A stretch of DNA of 38,852 bases from Paracraurococcus sp049315625 (GCA_049315625.1 JBMOJU010000007.1:1-38852); one strand, 5' to 3'. Counted from the first letter of the stretch, positions 8,170 to 16,282 are shown. A program made the numbers and translations. The notes: generated from the letters alone by a model not told the origin.

Positions 8170-8943
8170 ATGGAACAACGGATCGTGGCGCGCGGGCCGG
8201 CGCGCATCGGCTACCTGGCGGCGGGCGCCGGTCCGGCGGTGCTGCTGCTCGCCTCGCTCGGCCGCGGGGCGGAGGATTTCGCCGCGGTCGGGCCGCTGAT
8301 CGCGGAGGCCGGCTTCCGCGTGCTGTGCCCGGACCCGCGCGGGATCGGCGACTCGCAGGGCCCGATGGAAGGCCTGACGCTGTACGACCTGGCGGCGGAT
8401 GCGGCCGCGGTGCTGGAGGCCGAGGGCGCCGGCCCCGCCATCGTCGCCGGCCACGCCTTCGGCAATTGGGTGGCGCGGGCGCTCTCGGCGGCGCAGCCTG
8501 GCATGGTCCGCGGTGTCGCGCTGCTTGCGGCCTCGATCACCCAGGCCCTCGACCCGACGGTGCGCGCTTCGATCGACGGCAGCTTCGACCCGGCGCTGAC
8601 CGCGGCGGAGCGGCTGGGGCATCTGCAGCGCGGCTATTTCGCGCCGGGGCACGATGCCAGCGTCTGGCTGACCGGCTGGCACCCGCCGGTGGCCCGCATG
8701 CAGCGGGCGGCGACGGCGGCGACCGACCAGGCCTGGCGCCGCTGCGCCGAGCGGCACCGGACGCTCTATGTGGCGGCCGCCGCGGACACGATCGCGCCGG
8801 TGCCGACCGAGGCGACGCTGCGGGAGGCGCTGGGCGGCGAGGTGGCGCTGACCGTCATCGCCGAGGCAGGGCATGCCCTGCTGCCGGAACAGCCGGCGGC
8901 GACGGCCCGGGCGGTGGTGGAATTCGCCCGGGCCCTGGGCTGA
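8170..8943 (+). CDS. Alpha/beta hydrolase-fold protein lacking the nucleophile serine
   Basis: 257 residues of the alpha/beta hydrolase fold, cytoplasmic. The strand-turn motif CPDPRGIGDS, the nucleophile elbow AGHAFGN (residues 93-99), an acidic D206 in AAAADTIAP and the late histidine H235 (EAGHALLPEQP) are in the right order. At the elbow the usual GxSxG serine is alanine (A96, codon GCC), so the normal serine mechanism is not possible. I recall other proteobacterial members with GHAFGN or GHAYGN, so this may be a real subfamily rather than a mutation. The place beside pcaHG would suggest 3-oxoadipate enol-lactonase (PcaD), but the missing serine argues against it. ATG with GGGGGAG upstream. 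Confidence 0.85.
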   Translation: MEQRIVARGPARIGYLAAGAGPAVLLLASLGRGAEDFAAVGPLIAEAGFRVLCPDPRGIGDSQGPMEGLTLYDLAADAAAVLEAEGAGPAIVAGHAFGNWVARALSAAQPGMVRGVALLAASITQALDPTVRASIDGSFDPALTAAERLGHLQRGYFAPGHDASVWLTGWHPPVARMQRAATAATDQAWRRCAERHRTLYVAAAADTIAPVPTEATLREALGGEVALTVIAEAGHALLPEQPAATARAVVEFARALG

Positions 8944-8947
8944 GCGG

Positions 8948-9430
8948 CTATTTCGGCGCCGTCGCCTCGGCCGGGCGGAGCGCGGAGCCGGCGCCGGTTT
9001 CCATCCCCGGCGCGGCCACCGCGACCGCACCCGGCGCGGGCCTGAGGTGGATGGTGCCGGCCTGCATGCGCGCCGGCGTATTGGCGGGCCGGCCGACCGG
9101 CATCGGTCCCGCCGCCGAGCCGGCATTCATCCCCGGTACCGTTCCGGCGATCGAGCCCCAGGGCATCGGGGTGAAGGGCTTGCCGGCATCCATGCGGTCC
9201 GGGTCGGCATAGGTGTTCTGGTGCGTCTCGACCAGGGTGCCGTTGCGGTCGAGCCAGATCGGGGCCGGCACCAGCGCGCCTGCCTCACGCGGCCGCGGGG
9301 CGGGTGGCGCGACGTCCGCCACCGCGGCGGTGGAAGCGGGCGAGGTGTCGGTGCTCGGGCCGGTCTGCGCCAGGGCAGGCGCAGCCAGCAGGGCAAGGCA
9401 GCAGGCGATGGCGGCGGTGGGGGTGCGCAT
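8948..9430 (-). CDS. Secreted hypothetical protein
   Basis: 160 residues. A clear signal peptide (MRTPTAAIACCLALLAAPAL, cleavage after ALA) leads to a low-complexity mature part rich in proline, alanine and glycine, with a more conserved-looking centre (PIWLDRNGTLVETHQNTYAD). I do not recognise a family. It would be periplasmic or secreted. The stop lies 5 bases from the stop of the convergent hydrolase at 8943. The ATG at 9430 is preceded by GAGGAA, and codons further upstream in this frame lack a signal peptide at their start. The divergent partner is the hydroxyacid dehydrogenase at 9583. Confidence 0.7.
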   Translation of the reverse strand: MRTPTAAIACCLALLAAPALAQTGPSTDTSPASTAAVADVAPPAPRPREAGALVPAPIWLDRNGTLVETHQNTYADPDRMDAGKPFTPMPWGSIAGTVPGMNAGSAAGPMPVGRPANTPARMQAGTIHLRPAPGAVAVAAPGMETGAGSALRPAEATAPK

Positions 9431-9451
9431 GGCGGTTCCTCGGCCTTGTGG

Positions 9452-9470
9452 GTTCCGGCGAATCCGGAAC
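9452..9470. promoter_or_regulatory. Palindromic site in the 9431-9582 divergent region
   Basis: GTTCCGG (9452-9458) and CCGGAAC (9464-9470) form a perfect 7-bp inverted repeat around CGAAT. The size and symmetry suit a dimeric repressor or activator site that controls the secreted protein or the dehydrogenase. No known regulator motif was matched. Confidence 0.35.
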
Positions 9471-9582
9471 GGTGCCGGGTGGAACGCGCCAGGGCGGCGA
9501 TGGTTGCGCGGGCAGCGTGCGCAGCTTTCCGCGGCGCGGACCGCGCGATAGAAAGGCGCAAACGCTTCGAGGAAACGCGCAA

Positions 9583-10623
9583 ATGGCCTTCCGGGTCGGC
9601 TACCTGTCCCACGTCCCGCACCAATCCTTCCTGGACACCGCGGCGCAGCACCCGGAGCTGGAGGTGATGCGCATCCCGCTCGACCAGCCGGAGGACGCGG
9701 TGATGGCGGCGCTGCGCGGAGTGGATGCCTATTACTGCATGGCTTCACGCGACGAGCTGCCGAAGCCCTTCCACGTGACCGCGGCGCTGCTGGCGCAACT
9801 GCCCGGCCTGCTGATGGTGGGCAGCACCGGCGCCGGCTACGACCCGGTGGACCCGGCCGCCTGCACCGCGGCCGGCGTGCTGCTGGTGAACCAGGCCGGC
9901 GGCAATGCCGAGGGCGTGGCGGAGCACGCGGTCGGCATGATGCTGGCGCTGCTGAAGCGGATGCCGGAAGCCAGCGCGGCGATGCGCGCCGGCACGGCCA
10001 GGGATCGCAACGCGCTGATGGGGCGGGAGCTGCGCCACCGCACGGTCGGGCTGGTCGGGATCGGCAATGTCGGCACGCGGGTGGCGGAGATCGTCCGGCT
10101 CGGCTTCTCCTGCCCGGTGCTGGCCTGCGACCCCTATCTGGATGCGGCGACGATCGCGGCGCGCGGCGCCCGCAAGGTGGAGATGCCGGAGCTGCTGGCC
10201 GAGAGCGACGTGGTCAGCCTGCATCTGCCGCTGTCGGCGGAAAGCCGCAGCCTGATGAACGGCGACAGCTTCGCGCAGATGCGCAAGGGCGCGATCTTCG
10301 TCACCACGGCGCGCGGCAACATCCATGACGAGCCGGCGCTGCACGCGGCGCTGCGGAATGGCCATCTCGGCGGCGCGGGGCTCGATGTGTGGGAGCAGGA
10401 GCCGCCGAACCCGGACCACCCGCTGCTGCATATGATCAACGTGATCGTCACCCAGCACACCGCGGGCGTGACGCATGAGAGCCGGGCGAACATCACGCGG
10501 ATCGCGGCGCTGGCCTTTGCCGATGCGGCGCGGGGTGAGCTGCCGCCGCGGATCATCAACCCCGCCGTGGTGCCGCGCTTCGCGGAGCGCTACGCGGCGA
10601 AGCTGGGGCGCAGCATCACCTGA
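9583..10623 (+). CDS. D-2-hydroxyacid dehydrogenase family protein
   Basis: 346 residues of the NAD(P)-dependent D-isomer hydroxyacid dehydrogenase family, which reduces 2-keto acids (for example hydroxypyruvate or glyoxylate) or acts in reverse. The nucleotide-binding motif is VGLVGIGNVGTRVAE. The catalytic set is visible: arginine in TTARGNIHDE, glutamate in the EQEPPNPDHPLL stretch, and histidine in TQHTAGVTHES. The ATG at 9583 is preceded by GAGGAAA; frame extension upstream is unsupported. It runs towards leuD, and a hairpin lies at the junction. The exact substrate is not evident. Confidence 0.9.
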   Translation: MAFRVGYLSHVPHQSFLDTAAQHPELEVMRIPLDQPEDAVMAALRGVDAYYCMASRDELPKPFHVTAALLAQLPGLLMVGSTGAGYDPVDPAACTAAGVLLVNQAGGNAEGVAEHAVGMMLALLKRMPEASAAMRAGTARDRNALMGRELRHRTVGLVGIGNVGTRVAEIVRLGFSCPVLACDPYLDAATIAARGARKVEMPELLAESDVVSLHLPLSAESRSLMNGDSFAQMRKGAIFVTTARGNIHDEPALHAALRNGHLGGAGLDVWEQEPPNPDHPLLHMINVIVTQHTAGVTHESRANITRIAALAFADAARGELPPRIINPAVVPRFAERYAAKLGRSIT

Positions 10624-10626
10624 CTC

Positions 10627-10649
10627 CCTCCCCCGCAAGGCGGGGGAGG
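10627..10649. terminator. Hairpin between convergent dehydrogenase and leuD
   Basis: A perfect 10-bp stem (CCTCCCCCGC 10627-10636 with GCGGGGGAGG 10640-10649) and a 3-nt loop lie between stops at 10623 and 10653. No T-run follows in either direction. It is probably a bidirectional terminator or an mRNA-end barrier. Confidence 0.5.
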
Positions 10650-10652
10650 AGA

Positions 10653-11264
10653 TCACCCCTGCGCCACGCTCTCCCAGGCCCAGCCCCGCGCTGCGCGGTC
10701 CTTCGCCTGCCAGGCGGCGATCTCCGCCGCGCGCTGCAAGGTCTGCGCGATCTCATCCAGCCCGCTCAGCATCGCCGCGCGCTTCCGCGCATCCACCGCG
10801 AAGGGCACCGCCTCCCCCCAGGGCGTGACCACCACCTGGCGTTCCAGGTCGACGGTGACGCGGGCATTGCCGGGGCTGTCCTGCATCGCCGCGGCGATCC
10901 GCTCGATCACCTCGAAGGGCAGCCGCACCGGCAGCATCCCGTTCTGGAAGCAGTTGTTGTGGAAGATGTCGCCGAAGCTCGGCGCGATGACGCAGCGTAT
11001 GCCCATGCCGAGCAGCGTCCACACCGCGCCCTCACGCGAGGAGCCGCAGCCGAAATTCTCCCCCGCCAGCAGGATCGGCGCGCCCTGGAAGGGCGGTTGG
11101 TCGAGCGGGAAGTCGGGCCGGCCGCGGAAGCGCTCGAACCCGTGCGGGCCCAGCCCGTCCCGCGTCGCGCCGACCAGCCGCTGCACCGGGATGATCATGT
11201 CGGTGTCGATGTTGGCCCAGAGCAGCGGCGCGGCGAGGCCGGTGACCGTCTCGAAGCGATCCAT
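10653..11264 (-). CDS. leuD: 3-isopropylmalate dehydratase small subunit (LeuD-type)
   Basis: 203 residues, normal for LeuD. It forms the swivelling domain of the aconitase-family dehydratase. Signatures: NIDTDMIIP near the N-terminus, GENFGCGSSRE, and SFGDIFHNNCFQNGMLP. In leucine synthesis the complex turns 2-isopropylmalate into 3-isopropylmalate. The ATG overlaps the leuC stop (TGATG), so the two chains are made together. No leuA or leuB is adjacent, so this may be a second copy working on another hydroxy diacid such as citraconate or dimethylmalate; sequence alone does not decide. Confidence 0.9.
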   Translation of the reverse strand: MDRFETVTGLAAPLLWANIDTDMIIPVQRLVGATRDGLGPHGFERFRGRPDFPLDQPPFQGAPILLAGENFGCGSSREGAVWTLLGMGIRCVIAPSFGDIFHNNCFQNGMLPVRLPFEVIERIAAAMQDSPGNARVTVDLERQVVVTPWGEAVPFAVDARKRAAMLSGLDEIAQTLQRAAEIAAWQAKDRAARGWAWESVAQG

Positions 11265-12640
11265 CACAGCCCCCGCACATCGGTGATGGCGCCCGCCAGC
11301 GCCGCGGCGGCGGCCATGGCGGGGCTCGTCAGATGCGTCCGCGCGCCGGTGCCCTGGCGGCCGACGAAGTTGCGGTTGCTGGTGGAGACGCAGCGCGCCC
11401 CTGGCGGAACCGCTTCGCCATTCGCCGCGACACACAGCGCGCAGCCCGGCTCCCGCCAATCGAAGCCGGCATCGAGGAAGCGGCGATGCAGCCCCTCCGC
11501 CTCGGCCGCGCGCTTCACGTTTTCCGACCCCGGCACCACCCAGGCGGTGACACCAGGCGCCACGCGCCGCCCGCCCAGCACCGCGGCGGCGTCGCGCAGG
11601 TCGGAGAGACGCGAGTTGGTGCAGGAGCCGATGAAGACCCAATCCACCGTCGTGCCGGCGATGGGCCGCCCCGCCTCCAGCCCCATATAGTTCAGCGCGG
11701 CGCGGTCGCCGGCGCTCTGCGGCTGCGGGATCGCGGCGGTGACGGCGACCACCTGTTCCGGGCTGGTGCCCCAGGTGACCTGCGGCGCGATGTCGCTGGC
11801 TTCGATCCGGTGGGCGATGTCGAAATGCGCGTCCCGGTCGCTCGGCAGTGCGCGCCAAGCGGCCAGCGCGGCGTCCCAGGCGCGGCCCTTCGGCGCGAAT
11901 TCGCGGCCGGCGATGAACTCGAAGGTCGTGTCGTCCGGCGCCACCAGGCCCATCTTGGCGCCGAGCTCGATCGAAAGGTTGCAGAGCGTCAGCCGCGCCT
12001 CCAGCGGCAGCGCCCGCACCGCGCTGCCGGCGTATTCCACCGCGAAGCCGGTGCCGGCGGCGGTGCCGAAGCGGCCGATGGCGTGCAGGATCATGTCCTT
12101 CGCGGTGACGCCCGGCGGCAGCGTGCCCTCGAACCGGATCCGCATGTTGCGCGGCCGGCGCTGCATCAGCGTCTGCGTCGCCAGCACATGCGTCAGCTCG
12201 CTGGCGCCGATGCCGAAGGCCAGCGCGCCGACGCCGCCATTGGTGCAGGTATGGCTGTCGCCGCAGACCAGCGTGACACCAGGAAGCACGATGGCGAGTT
12301 CCGGCGCCATGACATGGACGATGCCGTTGCCTGGCTGGCCCAGGTCATACAGCCGGATGCCGGTTTCCGCCGCGCGCTTCCGCAGCCCCGCCAAAGTGCG
12401 CGCGCCGCCGGCGAAAGTCTCCCCGGTGCGTCCCGGCGCGGTGGAGACCGCATGGTCCGGCGTGGCGAAGACCAGATCGGGCCGCGCCAGCGCATGGCCG
12501 CGCTCGGCGACCTCGGTCAGCGCCCGCGCGCCCGACAAATCGTGCAGCAGCACCCGGTCGATATGCAGCAGCGCCCAGCCCTCGCCGAGATCGGCAACGA
12601 CATGTGCATCCCAGATCTTGTCGAACAGCGTCCGTCCCAT
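11264..12640 (-). CDS. leuC: 3-isopropylmalate dehydratase large subunit (LeuC-type)
   Basis: 458 residues, the normal length. It is an aconitase-fold subunit carrying a [4Fe-4S] cluster. Cluster cysteines are C340 (GSCTNSR), C400 and C403 (REPGCALC), with the same 60 and 3 residue spacings as E. coli LeuC as I recall it. CGDSHTCTNGG, GRQGTGARTHL and other family motifs are present. CALC replaces the more common CSMC, and the stretch after it (VAANGEAVPPGARC) differs from textbook LeuC, which fits a paralog. AGGGAGAA precedes the ATG. The gene is divergent from the hydantoinase at 12721, with 80 bases between. Confidence 0.9.
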   Translation of the reverse strand: MGRTLFDKIWDAHVVADLGEGWALLHIDRVLLHDLSGARALTEVAERGHALARPDLVFATPDHAVSTAPGRTGETFAGGARTLAGLRKRAAETGIRLYDLGQPGNGIVHVMAPELAIVLPGVTLVCGDSHTCTNGGVGALAFGIGASELTHVLATQTLMQRRPRNMRIRFEGTLPPGVTAKDMILHAIGRFGTAAGTGFAVEYAGSAVRALPLEARLTLCNLSIELGAKMGLVAPDDTTFEFIAGREFAPKGRAWDAALAAWRALPSDRDAHFDIAHRIEASDIAPQVTWGTSPEQVVAVTAAIPQPQSAGDRAALNYMGLEAGRPIAGTTVDWVFIGSCTNSRLSDLRDAAAVLGGRRVAPGVTAWVVPGSENVKRAAEAEGLHRRFLDAGFDWREPGCALCVAANGEAVPPGARCVSTSNRNFVGRQGTGARTHLTSPAMAAAAALAGAITDVRGL

Positions 12641-12680
12641 GCGCCATTCTCCCTATCCCGCCCTTGCCCCGCAAGCCGTG

Positions 12681-12702
12681 GCGTCGCAGCATCCGGCGAC
12701 GC
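12681..12702. promoter_or_regulatory. Inverted repeat in the leuC/hydantoinase divergent region
   Basis: GCGTCGC (12681-12687) and GCGACGC (12696-12702) form a perfect 7-bp inverted repeat with an 8-nt spacer inside the 80-base divergent region. It may be an operator or a leader hairpin of the hydantoinase mRNA; the ribosome site GGGGACGG follows directly. Confidence 0.3.
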
Positions 12703-12720
12703 GAGGGATGGGGACGGAAC

Positions 12721-14151
12721 ATGGTCGATCTGGTCATCACCGGGGATTGCGTGGTCACGCCGCACGCCATCGGCCCGGCCGACGTGGCGATCGCCGGCGG
12801 CAAGGTGGTGGCGGTGGCCGAGCGCGGCGCCTTCCCGCTTTCGGCGAGCGCCCGGCTGGTCGATGCCAGCGGCAAGATCGTCATGCCCGGCGGGATCGAT
12901 CCGCACACCCATTGCCTCTGGCCCGTGGTGGTGCCGAGCGGCGAGCCGACGCTGACCCAGGGGCCTTCGGTGGTCGGCAAGGCGGCGCTGTTCGGCGGCA
13001 CCACCACCATCATCGACTTCACCCGGGTGATGCACGGCCAGACCGTGCACAGCGCGATCGAGGACCGCATCGCCGCCTGGACCGGTGATGGCTGCCCCTG
13101 CGATTGGGCGTTGCACACCATGGTCGAGGGCGACCTCGGTCCCGACCTGCCCGGCCAGCTCGGCGAGGCGATCGAGGCCGGCCATGCGAGCGTGAAGATC
13201 TTCACCACCGACATCACGCCCAGCCGCAAGGGGCGCATGGTCGATTTCGGCGACATCTGGGAGGTCTTCCAGGTGCTGTCGCAGAAAGGCGGCCTCGGCG
13301 TCATCCACGCCGAGGACAACGACATCGTTATGCACATGTACGCCAAGCTGTTCCGCGAGGGCCGCGCCGGCTTCGAGAACATGGCCGAAGTCCACAACAC
13401 CCTGTCGGAGGACCTGTCCTTCCGCCGCGTGCTGAAACTGGCCGAACACGTGCCCGGCACCGCGCTGTACATGCTGCACGTCTCCGCCGGCAACGGCGTC
13501 CGCGCGATCCGCGAGGCGCGCAGCAAGAACCTGCCCATTTATGGGGAGAGCCTGCACCAGTACATGCTGTACACGCAGGAGGACTACAAGCGCCCGAACG
13601 GCCAGATGTACCACACCTACCCGTCGCTGAAGTCGCAGGCCGACCAGGACGAGCTGTGGCGCGGCGCGATGGACGGCACCATCGGCTGCATCGCCACGGA
13701 TGAGCTCTGCTGCTCGCTCTCGGTCAAGACCCAGGGCAACCGGATCGACGACACCACCGGCGGCAATTCCGGCGTCGAGCCGCGCGTCGCCCTGATGTAT
13801 TCGGAGATGGTGGGCAAGCGCGGCTTCACCCTGCGGCAATTCGTCAATGCCGTTTCGACCAATGCGGCGCAGGTGATGGGATTGTATCCGCGCAAGGGCG
13901 CCATCGCCCCGGGCGCCGATGCCGATATCTGCATCCTCGACCCCGCGCTGAAGCGGACGGTGCGGGCCGAGGCGATGCATGAGGCCGACTACAGCCCGTG
14001 GGAGGGCCGCCAGGTCGATGCCTGGCCCTGCATGACCATCCTGCGCGGCAAGGTGGTGGTGGAAGGCGACCGCTGGCTGGGCGATGCCAAGGGCGGCACC
14101 TGGCTGCCACGCCGCATCCCGGCCGAGATCCGCGCCGGCGCCGCGCTGTAG
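12721..14151 (+). CDS. Hydantoinase/dihydropyrimidinase-type amidohydrolase
   Basis: 476 residues of the cyclic amidohydrolase group (dihydropyrimidinase, D-hydantoinase, imidase), cytoplasmic and normally tetrameric. The binuclear metal centre can be read off: H62 and H64 (DPHTH), the lysine to be carboxylated K159 (ASVKIF), H196 (VIHAED), H253 (LHVSAG) and D327 (ATDEL). The enzyme opens cyclic amides to N-carbamoyl or carboxylate products. The ATG at 12721 is preceded by GGGGACGG. It is followed after 5 bases by a small protein and then a COG0523 GTPase, an arrangement that suggests assisted metal loading. The substrate is unknown; ATDELCC in place of the usual histidine-containing loop hints at a non-standard one. 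Confidence 0.9.
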   Translation: MVDLVITGDCVVTPHAIGPADVAIAGGKVVAVAERGAFPLSASARLVDASGKIVMPGGIDPHTHCLWPVVVPSGEPTLTQGPSVVGKAALFGGTTTIIDFTRVMHGQTVHSAIEDRIAAWTGDGCPCDWALHTMVEGDLGPDLPGQLGEAIEAGHASVKIFTTDITPSRKGRMVDFGDIWEVFQVLSQKGGLGVIHAEDNDIVMHMYAKLFREGRAGFENMAEVHNTLSEDLSFRRVLKLAEHVPGTALYMLHVSAGNGVRAIREARSKNLPIYGESLHQYMLYTQEDYKRPNGQMYHTYPSLKSQADQDELWRGAMDGTIGCIATDELCCSLSVKTQGNRIDDTTGGNSGVEPRVALMYSEMVGKRGFTLRQFVNAVSTNAAQVMGLYPRKGAIAPGADADICILDPALKRTVRAEAMHEADYSPWEGRQVDAWPCMTILRGKVVVEGDRWLGDAKGGTWLPRRIPAEIRAGAAL

Positions 14152-14156
14152 GCCCG

Positions 14157-14444
14157 ATGACGCCGCCCGAGCTGCGCGACCTGATCGCCGACAGCCTGGC
14201 GCTGTGGGAGGTCGCGGCGCGGCCGGTGGTGGCCGGCGCGGGCATTGCGCTCACCGCGCCCGACGGGTCCGCGGTGCGCGTGCTGCCCGCCGCCGCGGAC
14301 GACCTGCCGGTGCGCTGGTGGCTGGAACGCCCTGGCCAGCGCCGCCCCTGCACCTCCGTGCTCGGCCTGCTGCGTACCCTGCGCAATGCGGTCGGCGCCG
14401 GGGATGGCGAGGCGCGCCGGCTGCGGGTGGCGCGGCCCGAATGA
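14157..14444 (+). CDS. 95-residue protein between hydantoinase and GTPase
   Basis: A small soluble protein rich in alanine, arginine and leucine (starts MTPPELRDLIADSLALWE; contains RWWLERPGQRRPCTS). I do not recognise the family. It starts 5 bases after the hydantoinase stop and its own stop overlaps the GTPase start in ATGA, so all three are almost surely translated as one unit. A single cysteine and no clear metal motif are visible. It may be a subunit or adaptor of the hydantoinase or a partner of the GTPase. Confidence 0.75.
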   Translation: MTPPELRDLIADSLALWEVAARPVVAGAGIALTAPDGSAVRVLPAAADDLPVRWWLERPGQRRPCTSVLGLLRTLRNAVGAGDGEARRLRVARPE

Positions 14445-15388
14445 TCCCGATCTCCGTCGTCACCGGCTTCCTCGGCGTCGGCAAGTCGACCCTGCTGCGC
14501 CGCATCCTGCACGACCCCGCCTGGGCCGACAGCGCGGTCATCGTCAACGAGTATGGCGAGATCCCGCTCGACCACGACCTCATCGCGGCCAGTGATGAAA
14601 GCTTCGTCAGCGCCTCCACCGGCTGCCTCTGCTGCGTGGTGCGGGACGACCTGACCAGGACGCTGCTCGACCTGCTGCGGCGGCGCGCGGCCGGGGAGGT
14701 CCCGCGCTACGCCCGCGTGCTGATCGAGACCTCCGGCCTCGCCGACCCCGCGCCCATCCTGCACGCGCTGATGACGGATGAGGCACTGGGCGCGACGCAT
14801 GCGCTGCGCAGCGTGGTCACGCTGGTCGATGCGCTGCATGGCGCGGCGACGCTGGCGCGCCACCCGGAGGCGCAGCGGCAGGTGATGCTGGCCGACCGCA
14901 TCCTGGTCACCAAGCCGGACCTCGCCGCGCCGCCGGCCGAGGCCATCCGCGCGCTGAACCCGGCCGCGCCGATGCGCGAGGTGACGCATGGCGCGGCTGA
15001 TCCCGACTGGCTTTTCGCGCCGGCGTCCCGACCCGCGGACCTGCCCGATTGGGCGGCGCGCCACACCGCGGGCATCGCCTCAATCGTCATCGAGCGCGAA
15101 GCGCCGATCCCGGCGCTGGCGCTGACGCTCTGGCTACAGGGGTTGGCCGAGCATGCCGGCGCGCGGCTGCTGCGGCTGAAGGGCCTGGTCGCCCTGGCCG
15201 AGCAGCCGGATCGCCCCGCCGTACTGCACGCCATCCAGCACATGGTGCATCCGCTGGAATGGCTGGAGGCGTGGCCGGGCGCCGACCGCACCAGCCGCAT
15301 CGTGCTGATCGGCGAGCGCATCCCGCGCCACTTTCCGGCGCGGCTGCTCGCGGCGGTCGAAGCCGAGGTGCTGTCAGCGCTCCGCTAA
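14441..15388 (+). CDS. COG0523 (CobW-like) G3E-family metallochaperone GTPase
   Basis: 315 residues. The Walker A motif GFLGVGKST is at 9-17, followed by the family's metal-binding GCLCC (C62, C64, C65), the ETSGLADP switch region, TKPD as the base-specificity motif (T in place of the usual N), and a C-terminal CobW_C-like domain. Family members deliver Zn, Co or Ni to client enzymes using GTP. Here the genetic coupling with a metal-dependent hydantoinase names a likely client. The last 15 bases overlap head-on with the end of the NMT1-like gene at 15374. Confidence 0.9.
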   Translation: MIPISVVTGFLGVGKSTLLRRILHDPAWADSAVIVNEYGEIPLDHDLIAASDESFVSASTGCLCCVVRDDLTRTLLDLLRRRAAGEVPRYARVLIETSGLADPAPILHALMTDEALGATHALRSVVTLVDALHGAATLARHPEAQRQVMLADRILVTKPDLAAPPAEAIRALNPAAPMREVTHGAADPDWLFAPASRPADLPDWAARHTAGIASIVIEREAPIPALALTLWLQGLAEHAGARLLRLKGLVALAEQPDRPAVLHAIQHMVHPLEWLEAWPGADRTSRIVLIGERIPRHFPARLLAAVEAEVLSALR

Positions 15389-16282
15389 GGCCTCCGAGAC
15401 GATGCCGTTATCGGCAGTCATCGCGAAGCCCGGCTTCCGCGTGATGGCGCCGGCGGTGAACATCGCCGTCTCCAGCCGGGTGAAGGCCTCCTCCGGATAG
15501 AAGGGGTCGGCGGTCCAAAGCCCCACCGCCTTGTAGCGCGCGAAGCAGCGCACCAGCGTCGCCCGCTCCAGATCCGGGAAATACGCCGCGACGCACTCCG
15601 CCAGCGCCTCCGGCGTATTCGCCGCCACCCAGGCCAAGGTCCGCGCCAGGCCGCGCAGCATCGCCTTGAACTCGGTGCGCTTCGATTGCAGCAGTGCCGT
15701 GGTGGTGGTGAAGGTGGTGTAGCCGGTCACGCCGCGCCCGGCGGCCGAATGCCACACCGTGGCGCCGGCCTCCTCGGCCAGCGTCACGAAGGGCTCGAAG
15801 ACCTGCGCCACGTCGAGGCTGCCATCCAGCACCGCGGCCAGGTTCTCCGCCATGCTGCGGTCGGTGACGCGGCGGATCGTCGTCGGGTCCAGCCCCGCCT
15901 GGCGGACATCCTCCTGCAGGGTCCACCAGGGCGTCGGCACCTCGGACACCGTTCCCAGAGTCAGCGGCGCCAGATCCGCCAGCCCGAAGCCCGGCCGCGG
16001 CGTGCGGCCGACCAGGAAGAAGGGATCGCGCATCACCACCGCGCCGAAATTGCGCAGGGGGCTGGCCGCGTCCGCCTCATGCGCCAGCAGGATGCGCATC
16101 GGCCCGCCCCAGGCGAGGTCGGCGACACCCGCCAGCACCGCATCCTTCGCATTGGCCGGCACGCTGCCGGTGCGCAGCGTCACCGCCACGCCTTCCGCCG
16201 CATAATCGCCGCGCGCCAGCGCCGCGTAGAAGGGCGCGTAGAAGACGGCGCGGAAGGGTTCCTGCAGGGTGATCGGCGTCAT
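15374..16282 (-). CDS. NMT1/THI5-like binding-protein-fold protein without signal peptide
   Basis: 302 residues of the periplasmic-binding-protein type II fold, NMT1/THI5-like. It begins directly with the first strand of the fold (TLQEPFRAVFYAPFYAAL), then GDYAAEGVAV, AVLAGVADLAWGGPMRI and EVPTPWWTLQEDVRQAGLD. Typical members are lipoproteins or secreted receptors for ABC importers of pyrimidine or sulfonate compounds, but no signal peptide is present at this start or in the upstream codons. So it is either cytoplasmic, with a sensing or THI5-like enzymatic role, or exported by another means. No ABC permease or ATPase lies nearby. It ends inside the GTPase gene on the other strand. Confidence 0.8.
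   Translation of the reverse strand: MTPITLQEPFRAVFYAPFYAALARGDYAAEGVAVTLRTGSVPANAKDAVLAGVADLAWGGPMRILLAHEADAASPLRNFGAVVMRDPFFLVGRTPRPGFGLADLAPLTLGTVSEVPTPWWTLQEDVRQAGLDPTTIRRVTDRSMAENLAAVLDGSLDVAQVFEPFVTLAEEAGATVWHSAAGRGVTGYTTFTTTTALLQSKRTEFKAMLRGLARTLAWVAANTPEALAECVAAYFPDLERATLVRCFARYKAVGLWTADPFYPEEAFTRLETAMFTAGAITRKPGFAMTADNGIVSEALAER

Noticed and set aside
8170..8943. 3-oxoadipate enol-lactonase (pcaD) call from proximity to pcaHG
   Set aside because: The nucleophile serine is absent (GHAFG), so the standard PcaD reaction cannot be assumed.
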